Positions 1 through 5,056 of a DNA stretch of 5,056 nucleotides are shown one piece after another. Where the stretch lies: the NCBI GenBank assembly GCA_017554835.1, contig JAFZHO010000041.1, positions 1-5,056 of the forward strand, read 5' to 3'. Numbering within the stretch: position 1 is the first letter of the stretch; each line of letters starts with the position of its first letter. Position numbers and translations under genes: made by a program. Below the pieces are notes generated by a model. It did not search any database. It was not told where the DNA came from and saw nothing but the letters and a program-made list of their open reading frames with translations. This DNA comes from Clostridia bacterium (lineage in GTDB: Bacteria; Bacillota; Clostridia; Oscillospirales; RGIG7773).

Positions 1-233
1 CTTGGCGTAGATTCAACTCAATTCTCTGACGTTTCGCTAAACTTTGCAGATTATAACGCAGAGGGAGAATGGAGCGCAAACTACGTAAAAGCAGCAGTAG
101 CATTAGGTCTTATGAAAGGTTCTGAAGTTGACGGAAAACTATACTTAAACGGTAATAACTCAATTTCAAGACAGGAATTTTTCGCAATCTTTGCCCGTGC
201 TATGCAGATTACCGATAAAGACGAAGCATATAA
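1..233 (+). repeat. Direct repeat copy A (SLH-coding, paralogous with 4824-5056)
   Basis: This segment aligns without gaps to 4824-5056, at about 203 of 233 identical bases by hand count. Both copies are in the same orientation and the same reading frame. Long blocks are perfect, for example around 37-74 and 161-191. Most mismatches sit at third codon positions. It encodes the end of SLH repeat 1, all of SLH repeat 2 and the start of the spacer before repeat 3. The copy is intact, with GGT (Gly) at 106-108 where the other copy has TGA. Confidence 0.93.
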
Positions 234-426
234 AAACACAGACCTTTCAAAATTCGTTGATAAAGATAAAATCGCACCTTGGTTTGTTGATAATATCAAA
301 TACCTTGTTCATAACAAGATAGTTGACGGAAATCCCGACGGAAAAGGTGGTTATATCATTAACCCCGAAGGTCAGATTTTAAGATGCGAAATTATCAAAA
401 TGGTAACGGCAGCACTAACTAAATAA
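1..426 (+). CDS. C-terminal part of an SLH-domain surface protein (5' end outside the window)
   Basis: The frame is open from base 1 to a TAA at 424-426, giving 141 residues with no start of its own; the ATG at 112 lies inside an SLH repeat and is not a gene start. Residues 1-13 are the tail of one SLH repeat. Residues about 14-70 form a second repeat, with F-A-D at 15-17 and S-R-Q-E at 56-59 in the place of the TRAE motif. Residues about 84-140 form a third, with F-V-D at 85-87, the APWF segment and L-R-C-E at 127-130. SLH triplets are known to hold surface proteins non-covalently to pyruvylated secondary cell wall polymers in Gram-positive bacteria, so this protein is probably wall-anchored outside the cell. 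What the missing N-terminal part does is unknown; an enzyme or carbohydrate-binding protein like the downstream paralogue is a reasonable guess. The end of the gene is sure, and a terminator follows directly. Confidence 0.93.
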   Translation, partial: LGVDSTQFSDVSLNFADYNAEGEWSANYVKAAVALGLMKGSEVDGKLYLNGNNSISRQEFFAIFARAMQITDKDEAYKNTDLSKFVDKDKIAPWFVDNIKYLVHNKIVDGNPDGKGGYIINPEGQILRCEIIKMVTAALTK

Positions 427-428
427 TA

Positions 429-447
429 AAAAGTCCTACGGACTTTT
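429..447 (+). terminator. Short intrinsic terminator directly after the upstream SLH gene
   Basis: AAAAGTCC at 429-436 pairs perfectly with GGACTTTT at 440-447 around a three-base loop (TAC). It begins two bases after the TAA stop, and the 3' arm ends in four T. The stem is short with only four G-C pairs, so it may be a weak terminator backed up by the next hairpin. Confidence 0.6.
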
Positions 448-449
448 CA

Positions 450-481
450 AAATATCCCATCCTATTTTGGATGGGATATTT
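450..481 (+). terminator. Strong hairpin terminator, second after the upstream SLH gene
   Basis: A perfect stem of 13 base pairs joins 450-462 to 469-481 with the six-base loop TATTTT. A T-rich run (ATTTTTATA) follows on the plus strand, fitting a rho-independent terminator for transcription arriving from the SLH gene. The other strand has no good T run after the stem, so it should act mainly in the plus direction. Confidence 0.8.
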
Positions 482-494
482 ATTTTTATAACAA

Positions 495-522
495 AAAGCC
501 CTCGCTTTTAAGCGAGGGCTTT
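495..522 (-). terminator. Intrinsic terminator of the small membrane protein gene, possibly bidirectional
   Basis: A perfect stem pairs 495-506 with 511-522 around a four-base loop; its core GCCCTCGC / GCGAGGGC is very GC-rich for this window. On the minus strand it follows the TAA at 531-529 after six bases, and the 3' arm runs into TTTTTG, which makes a textbook terminator for that gene. On the plus strand the stem is followed by an interrupted T run, so it may also stop read-through from the SLH gene. Confidence 0.85.
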
Positions 523-528
523 TGCTTT

Positions 529-822
529 TTAAACCTTAAATTTGCCAACGGGAGCTTCGTTAATGAGAATAGTTTCCTGTTGCTTTTCGATTTTTGTAAG
601 TTCTCCCGTTGCTTTTAACATATAAACGAGAGAAATCACAGTGCTGAGAACACAAATAATTACGCCGAAAGGCAATTTAGTTCCCGAAAGAAAAGAAAAA
701 ATCAATATATCTGCAATAATATTATAACCCAAGCAGATAATTCGAGGGCGCCATCTGAGACGGTTATATTTTTTATGAAGATCCGCCTTCTTTTTTTCGT
801 ATTCTTGCCACTTATCGTTCAT
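529..822 (-). CDS. Small two-helix membrane protein of unknown function
   Basis: I do not recognise this 97-residue protein. The N-terminus (about 1-27) is highly charged, rich in Lys, Arg and Glu with scattered aromatics, and may form a short helix or coiled coil on the cytoplasmic face. Two hydrophobic segments follow, about 28-46 and 51-69, separated by a short G-T-K-L-P turn, which suggests a membrane hairpin. The C-terminal 27 residues are polar (ELTKIEKQQE). The positive-inside rule predicts both ends in the cytoplasm. An ATG two codons upstream (828-826) is also in frame and would give 99 residues. However, GGAGG at 834-830 lies only one base from that ATG and seven bases from the ATG at 822-820, so I chose the second. 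The gene has its own promoter and a terminator right after its TAA, so it is a single-gene unit running against both SLH genes. No functional link to them is visible. Confidence 0.8.
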   Translation of the reverse strand: MNDKWQEYEKKKADLHKKYNRLRWRPRIICLGYNIIADILIFSFLSGTKLPFGVIICVLSTVISLVYMLKATGELTKIEKQQETILINEAPVGKFKV

Positions 823-829
823 AATCATA

Positions 830-834
830 CCTCC
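830..834 (-). promoter_or_regulatory. Ribosome binding site that decides the start of the small membrane protein
   Basis: GGAGG on the minus strand is a near-perfect Shine-Dalgarno core. The spacing is one base to the first in-frame ATG (828) and seven bases to the second (822). Only the second lies in the normal spacing range, so initiation is expected at 822. Confidence 0.8.
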
Positions 835-851
835 GTATTTTTGATAGTTTT

Positions 852-880
852 ATTTTACCATATAGAAAGGGAGAAATCAA
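852..880 (-). promoter_or_regulatory. Sigma-A type promoter for the small membrane protein gene
   Basis: On the minus strand TTGATT (880-875) is followed after exactly 17 bases by TAAAAT (857-852), matching TTGACA/TATAAT at four and five of six positions. The expected transcription start is near 845, giving a leader of roughly 20 bases with room for little more than the GGAGG site. This is a sequence prediction only. Confidence 0.72.
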
Positions 881-1004
881 TTTAAATAGTATCAGAATAC
901 GGTCGGATTATGCAATATATTAAGATTAATATGAAAAATAGTTAGAAAAATTTTAAATTTAACAATTTTGTAACAATTTTTTCGGCAGGTTGCACAAAAA
1001 TTAG

Positions 1005-1038
1005 GTCACATTTTCTACACATCGGATAGTGACATTTT
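1005..1038 (+). repeat. Paired GTCACATTTT / GTGACATTTT elements at the SLH enzyme promoter
   Basis: GTCACATTTT at 1005-1014 and GTGACATTTT at 1029-1038 are identical in nine of ten bases, and their starts are 24 bases apart. The GTCAC and GTGAC cores are also reverse complements of each other. The second copy contains the -35 element of the promoter. This could be a regulator binding site, but the motif is short and AT-rich sequence gives chance matches easily. Confidence 0.3.
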
Positions 1039-1057
1039 AATAATATTTTGTTATAAT
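1029..1057 (+). promoter_or_regulatory. Sigma-A type promoter for the SLH glycosidase-like gene
   Basis: GTGACA (1029-1034) and a perfect TATAAT (1052-1057) are separated by exactly 17 bases, so only the first base of the -35 differs from consensus. AT-rich sequence lies upstream (about 941-980). The expected start near 1064 leaves a leader of about 37 bases, too short for a riboswitch. Confidence 0.8.
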
Positions 1058-1084
1058 ATTAAAATATAATGAAAGTATTTTAAA

Positions 1085-1091
1085 AGGAAGG
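1085..1091 (+). promoter_or_regulatory. Ribosome binding site of the SLH glycosidase-like gene
   Basis: The purine-rich AGGAAGG ends nine bases before the ATG at 1101. That ATG is followed by a typical MKK signal peptide, so start and site support each other. Confidence 0.75.
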
Positions 1092-1100
1092 AAAAATAAT

Positions 1101-4100
1101 ATGAAAAAAACACTTTCTATGGTTTTGGCTGTGGCAATGATAATGTCCTGTTTTGCGGGAATTTCATTAAATATTTCTGCCGCAACAGAACAGAGACTTA
1201 ATCTGAATACAGAATACGCGTATTCCTATCCCGGATGGAAGAGCGTTTCCGGCGATAATAACGGAAAAGTTCTTACCGACGGCAACTTGAATACTGCATC
1301 CGTATTCACTGTCAAAAATGAAACAAAAAGCACCGGAGCTGCGTTATCAGTTGAAAAACAATATACGCTTTTCGGCGAGGGAAAAGATCCTCATTTTTAC
1401 GTGCAGAATGATTTTGGCTTCCCATCAAAGGTAACCAAGGTAGAACTTACCTTCAATACCTCAAACGGCGCAGTATTGCCAAAATCCATTGATATTTACG
1501 CATCAAATGATGGTTATAACTACCTTCTTTATTATAAACAAAGCGTAACAAAAACCTCAAACGGCGGAAAAACTACATATACCATTACCTTTAACGAAGA
1601 AGTTTTGGCAATGGGTATTAAAGCAATCGTTTATACTGAAGTAAACGATAAAATCTCTATGAACGAGCTTTCCGTTCTTGGCGTTCCAAACGAAAACGAG
1701 AGAATTCTTCTTTCCAAAGGTGCAAAATACGAATGGAAAGACGGCGCTGCAGTAAACGGATTTAACGCCGATGCAAATAAAACTCTTCTTACTGACGGCG
1801 TTGTTGGCGGAGTTTCCGAGACTAATAAATTCGTTGCAAAAAGCGCAAAGGGAATAGAACCTGTTTCAAAGCTTACCGTAAGCGAAATTTTTATGGATCT
1901 TGGCGAGACTAAAAACGTCAGCGAGGTTCAGATGCTTGCTCTCGACTCTGCAACAAGCGCAACTCCTCAGTTTATAATGATAAAATATTCTCCTGATGGA
2001 TATTCTTACTATGACTTAGGTCAGAGCTACGAAATGGGAAGATGGGGAGACTCCACTAATACTATAGCTGAGTTTTCCGTTATGAGAAACCATACAGTTA
2101 AAGCAAGATATCTGAAAATTCAGGTAAGAGGATCTCTTGCGATTTCAGAGGTTCAGGTTTTTGGTAGCGAAAATCCTCTTGCAGAACCCGAATATGACTA
2201 TAAACTAAGAAACGAACCTATCGAAAACCCTGATATTGCTCAGGAAGCTGCTATCAAGGTTGAAGGTTCAGTAACTACTAACCTTAGCGATAATAATAAT
2301 CAGACAACCTTCGTTGACCTTGCTGCAAACGGTCAGAGAACAGTTCTTGTGGAATATGATAAAGTGAGAGATATTAAAGAAGTTGCTCTGACTTTCCTTA
2401 GAACAACAAACGTTTTCTCTCCAAAGGGAGTAAAAATCTATCTTTCTGAAGACGGTATAAACTTCACGGAAAGAACAGAAAAGGTAAATATTCACCTTGT
2501 TGCCTCAAAAGGAACTTATAAGCAGTATTATACTAACGCAAAAGCAAAGGCAATAAAAATCGTAGTTGAAACTTCAACAAAAGCGGCTCGTCTTGTTGAC
2601 GTTGCGGTATGCTCTAACCAGCCGTCATTGCCACTTTATAGAGGTGGATTCTTCCAGCTTCATTTTATGGATGGACCTTCTGATATTGCTATAGTAAATA
2701 ATACTGACTATATGTGGTATATTCTTCTAAAAGGTATGAAAGAACTTGGCATGGACTATGTTGTTATGCAGTTTGGTGCTGAGTTCCCATATAAGCAGAC
2801 AATAATTCCATCAACCAGTCTATTTAATATCGGATATTCCCCTGCAACAGGATATACAAGTAAAGACCCATACGCTGCAGTTATGGAAGCAGCAGAAAAA
2901 CTTGGAATGAAGGTATTCCTTGGAACAATGGGAACCGAGGGCAGTCTTGCCAAAATTAACGAGCTTGGTGGACTTGACCACGTTAAAGGTCTTGTTGAGG
3001 ATGGAAAACTACTTATTAAAGATATGTATAATCTTTATGATAAGTATGAATCCTTTGCAGGATATTACCTACCTGACGAAACCTGCGATGCATGGCTTAA
3101 CCAGTATGGCGGACTAACTTTATATAGAGCTATATATAAAGGACTTTCCGACGCTATCCGCGAAATTGATCCTGATAGACCGATTATGATTTGTCCTGCA
3201 ATATGGAGATCAGGAAATACCGCTAACGGCGAAAACAATCTATATAATCTTGTAAAACCTGAGACCGAAGGCGGCAGACCAATCGTTGATATCGTTGCAG
3301 CTCAGGACTGTCTTGGAAGAACTGCTCCTTTCGCCGGAAGTGGAACTCCATATGCAATTCCTGATAGCATCTATACTTCCTATGATAAATATATCGAAGC
3401 ATGGGCAAGAGGCGTTAGAAAAGCAGGCGCTCAGTTCTGGATCGACGCCGAGGTATTTGAGCCAACTTACCTGACTAAACGTTATGCAGATAATCTTGAT
3501 AGTATGGAAATCGCTTCAAACTATACAAACGGAACAATCGTATTCGATATCGGCCACTATTTCACCGAGCAAAGTGAAGGCGCAGTCAATGATTTCAACA
3601 GATTTGACGTAGCTTCAATACTTTCAAACTATTCAAAACGTTATTTCACCGAGTATAAGGAACTTCATAGCCTTGGTAGAGACGAAAAACCTATCAAAAA
3701 ATATCAGATGAAGATGCTTAACTACGGTATGGAATATTCAAAAGGCGAAATGCCGGGTTATACTACCGATACTATAAACAAGGTAGAAAACTTTGAACTT
3801 ACTTCTCCTATCGATTATAATAAGTATAACTTCTTCAAAGACCTTAAAGGCGTAACGGGAAGATATACTTTAATGTGGGATGATGAATATCTATATATCG
3901 CAGTTAAAACAAACGATAGAACCGATAACCCATTCTCTGCAGCAAATAAATGGAATACCGAAAAAGGTGACCAGATAAGAATCGCTTTTAACAAAGGAAA
4001 TTCAGGATTTGAACTTGATAATATTTCATCATTTGACCACGGCGCATATATAACTATTACCCGTCTTGCAAATGATAACTGGGTTGCAAAACTTCAGGAT

Positions 4101-4931
4101 GGTGGTATGTGGGTTGATAATCTTCGTGCTACTAACCATAAGATGGTAGTTTCCAAAGATAAAAACGGCGGAACAGAAATTCAGATAGCACTAACCTGGA
4201 AAAAACTTCTCGGTATGGATAAAGCACCATCCGTTGGCGATATGATTAACTGCCGAGTAATGTATTATGATAACGGCGCAGTTTCTTCAAGCAACGCTTC
4301 TTATGGAACAACTATCTCTGCAGGAGCAAAACTTGACGGAATCTATCAGCATTATGACGTTCTTCCCGGCGCAGAGGATATGGATGACGAAGAACCGGAA
4401 GTTATAGACGTGGTTAAAAACTCAGGTATTCAGTCAACTCTACCTGAAGAAAATAAAATCACCGTAACTCCAAAAGCGTCTGCAACCTCTCTTGATATTA
4501 AGCTAACAACGGAAAAAGCATATAAGATTTATGCAGACGGTGGACTTAAAAAAGAGGTAACAAAAGACGTTTCTCTTAACGAACAGATAACAAGACTTTA
4601 CGCAGTAGTTGACGGAACAGAAGATATTATTGAAATTATAGTTGTTAAAGAAGGAACAAAATATAACTTCGCCGACCTTAAAGAAGGGGCATGGTATATT
4701 CCATACGTTGAAACTGCAACTTCACTTGGAATTATAAGAGGTTCGGAAGTTAACGGAAAAACTCTTCTAAAACCGGAAGATAAAGCAACTAGAATCGAAG
4801 GCGTTATCTTTGCCCTTCGTATGCTTGGAGTAGATTCAACCCAGTTCTCTGAAGAAAAACTAAACTTTGCAGATTATAACGCAGAGGGAGAATGGAGTGC
4901 AAACTACGTTAAAGCAGCAGTTGCCCTTTGA
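1101..4931 (+). CDS. Secreted modular DUF4434-type glycosidase-like protein with discoidin-like, CBM9-like and C-terminal SLH modules
   Basis: Residues 1-28 are a Sec signal peptide (MKK, hydrophobic core, S-A-A cleavage site). About 32-195, 200-355 and 385-507 look like three discoidin (F5/8 C) beta-sandwiches, ending in E-L-S-V-L-G, E-V-Q-V-F-G and D-V-A-V-C. About 514-865 resembles the DUF4434 barrel, a glycoside-hydrolase-like family. Its eight strand-like segments start near 517, 553, 604, 652, 694, 730, 778 and 812. The F-A-G-Y-Y-L-P-D-E motif puts E660 at the end of strand 4, and D-A-E-V-F-E puts E784 at strand 7 (E787 is an alternative), the clan GH-A arrangement. Q735-D736 and H819-Y820 also fit the family. 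About 880-1090 is CBM9/DOMON-like (W926-D-D-E-Y-L-Y, G956-D-Q-I). An acidic linker (1092-1100), an unidentified domain to about 1188 and SLH1 (F1190 on; T-R-I-E 1230-1233) follow. SLH2 is cut by TGA after residue 1276. It probably binds and cleaves a glycan at the cell surface; the substrate is unknown. Start and frame are sure, the enzymatic role is inference. Confidence 0.9.
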   Translation: MKKTLSMVLAVAMIMSCFAGISLNISAATEQRLNLNTEYAYSYPGWKSVSGDNNGKVLTDGNLNTASVFTVKNETKSTGAALSVEKQYTLFGEGKDPHFYVQNDFGFPSKVTKVELTFNTSNGAVLPKSIDIYASNDGYNYLLYYKQSVTKTSNGGKTTYTITFNEEVLAMGIKAIVYTEVNDKISMNELSVLGVPNENERILLSKGAKYEWKDGAAVNGFNADANKTLLTDGVVGGVSETNKFVAKSAKGIEPVSKLTVSEIFMDLGETKNVSEVQMLALDSATSATPQFIMIKYSPDGYSYYDLGQSYEMGRWGDSTNTIAEFSVMRNHTVKARYLKIQVRGSLAISEVQVFGSENPLAEPEYDYKLRNEPIENPDIAQEAAIKVEGSVTTNLSDNNNQTTFVDLAANGQRTVLVEYDKVRDIKEVALTFLRTTNVFSPKGVKIYLSEDGINFTERTEKVNIHLVASKGTYKQYYTNAKAKAIKIVVETSTKAARLVDVAVCSNQPSLPLYRGGFFQLHFMDGPSDIAIVNNTDYMWYILLKGMKELGMDYVVMQFGAEFPYKQTIIPSTSLFNIGYSPATGYTSKDPYAAVMEAAEKLGMKVFLGTMGTEGSLAKINELGGLDHVKGLVEDGKLLIKDMYNLYDKYESFAGYYLPDETCDAWLNQYGGLTLYRAIYKGLSDAIREIDPDRPIMICPAIWRSGNTANGENNLYNLVKPETEGGRPIVDIVAAQDCLGRTAPFAGSGTPYAIPDSIYTSYDKYIEAWARGVRKAGAQFWIDAEVFEPTYLTKRYADNLDSMEIASNYTNGTIVFDIGHYFTEQSEGAVNDFNRFDVASILSNYSKRYFTEYKELHSLGRDEKPIKKYQMKMLNYGMEYSKGEMPGYTTDTINKVENFELTSPIDYNKYNFFKDLKGVTGRYTLMWDDEYLYIAVKTNDRTDNPFSAANKWNTEKGDQIRIAFNKGNSGFELDNISSFDHGAYITITRLANDNWVAKLQDGGMWVDNLRATNHKMVVSKDKNGGTEIQIALTWKKLLGMDKAPSVGDMINCRVMYYDNGAVSSSNASYGTTISAGAKLDGIYQHYDVLPGAEDMDDEEPEVIDVVKNSGIQSTLPEENKITVTPKASATSLDIKLTTEKAYKIYADGGLKKEVTKDVSLNEQITRLYAVVDGTEDIIEIIVVKEGTKYNFADLKEGAWYIPYVETATSLGIIRGSEVNGKTLLKPEDKATRIEGVIFALRMLGVDSTQFSEEKLNFADYNAEGEWSANYVKAAVAL

Positions 4932-5056
4932 CTTATGAAGGGCTCAGAAGTAGGCGGAAAACTATATCTAAACGGAAATAACTCAATTTCAAGACAGGAA
5001 TTTTTCGCAATCTTCGCCCGTGCTATGCAGATTACCGATAAAGACGAAAGCTATTA
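4824..5056 (+). repeat. Direct repeat copy B (SLH-coding, carries an in-frame TGA)
   Basis: This is the gap-free homologue of 1-233, with about 30 mismatches. It starts at codon 1242 of the large gene and runs to the last base of the window. The protein-changing differences before the stop are clustered at 4853-4859, where D-V-S in copy A is E-E-K here. The next one is the stop itself. The two ends of the window thus lie inside the same repeat family. Confidence 0.93.
4932..5056 (+). pseudogene. Remainder of the SLH region beyond the in-frame TGA, cut by the window end
   Basis: The frame of the large gene stays open for 41 codons after the TGA and encodes the second half of SLH repeat 2 (L-M-K-G-S-E-V, then S-R-Q-E-F-F-A-I-F-A-R) and the following spacer up to K-D-E-S-Y. 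Against copy A, eight codons differ only synonymously, two change the residue (D to G, A to S), and the last partial codon also differs. If the TGA is genuine this is an untranslated remnant; if it is a base-calling or assembly error, it is simply the continuing gene. An ATG lies three bases after the TGA (TGA CTT ATG), but no ribosome binding site precedes it, so a separate gene here is unlikely. Confidence 0.65.

Noticed and set aside
81..299. Minus-strand ORF of 72 codons opposite the SLH coding region, and similar ORFs at 2268-2495, 2756-2953 and 3223-3408
   Set aside because: These lie antisense to well-supported coding sequence, lack ribosome binding sites and show no recognisable protein features.
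112..426. A separate 104-residue gene starting at the ATG at 112
   Set aside because: The frame is open upstream to base 1, the ATG falls inside a typical SLH repeat, and there is no ribosome binding site before it.
990..1018. A second upstream promoter with TTGCAC as -35
   Set aside because: No acceptable -10 hexamer lies at the right distance, while the GTGACA-17-TATAAT pair just downstream is far better.
1101..1184. Lipoprotein signal with Cys17
   Set aside because: The sequence before Cys17 is I-M-S, not a good lipobox, and the hydrophobic region continues to a normal S-A-A cleavage site. The SLH repeats already provide an anchor.
2920..3117. Plus-strand ORFs of about 60 codons at 2920-3117 and 3286-3474 inside the large gene
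   Set aside because: They are in another frame within the barrel-coding part, whose reading is supported by clear motifs.
4929..4931. TGA read as glycine (as in SR1/Gracilibacteria) or as another amino acid genome-wide
   Set aside because: No other TGA occurs in frame in about 1276 codons of this gene, in the 141 codons at the start of the window, or in the small minus-strand gene, although glycine and tryptophan are common and use GGN and TGG. An organism reading UGA as an amino acid should show many.
4929..4931. Selenocysteine codon
   Set aside because: The matching residue in the paralogue is glycine in an SLH repeat, not cysteine, and there is no redox motif. Such a role would make no sense in a wall-binding repeat.
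1..5056. Circular element with overlapping ends
   Set aside because: The ends resemble each other but differ at about 30 of 233 positions, including clustered amino-acid changes, so they are paralogous copies rather than a terminal overlap.

Overview
The window looks like a piece of a low-GC Gram-positive-type bacterium, most likely an uncultured member of the Clostridia. This rests on the AT-rich sequence, near-consensus sigma-A promoters, purine-rich ribosome binding sites, U-tailed intrinsic terminators, a Sec signal peptide on a very large secreted protein, and SLH (S-layer homology) modules at the C-termini. The taxonomic placement is an inference; no marker gene is present.

Layout. Bases 1-426 (+) are the last 141 codons of a gene whose start lies outside the window; only its C-terminal SLH repeats are seen. 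Bases 427-522 hold three consecutive hairpins that end the converging transcripts. Bases 529-822 (-) encode a small protein with two membrane segments, with its own promoter and a terminator directly after its stop. Bases 823-1100 are a divergent intergenic region with one promoter for each flanking gene. Bases 1101-4931 (+) encode a secreted protein of about 1276 residues: signal peptide, three discoidin-like beta-sandwich modules, a DUF4434-type (beta/alpha)8 barrel that looks like a glycoside hydrolase, a CBM9/DOMON-like carbohydrate-binding module, an acidic linker with a small unidentified domain, and SLH repeats.

The two SLH genes are paralogues at their C-termini. Bases 1-233 and 4824-5056 align without gaps at about 87% identity (30 mismatches by hand count). 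In the second copy an in-frame TGA falls exactly where the first copy has a conserved glycine codon (GGT at 106-108 against TGA at 4929-4931). The frame stays open after it to the window end, and most differences beyond it are synonymous. The stop may be a recent nonsense mutation that releases the enzyme from the wall, or a consensus error in a repeat at a contig end. General UGA recoding is not supported.

Together the two SLH genes suggest a locus, perhaps a larger array, of cell-wall-anchored polysaccharide-binding or polysaccharide-degrading proteins. The substrate cannot be read from the sequence. The most notable items are the predicted glycosidase of a poorly characterised family and the TGA at the SLH glycine. 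I found no RNA genes, CRISPR array, insertion sequence or defence system.
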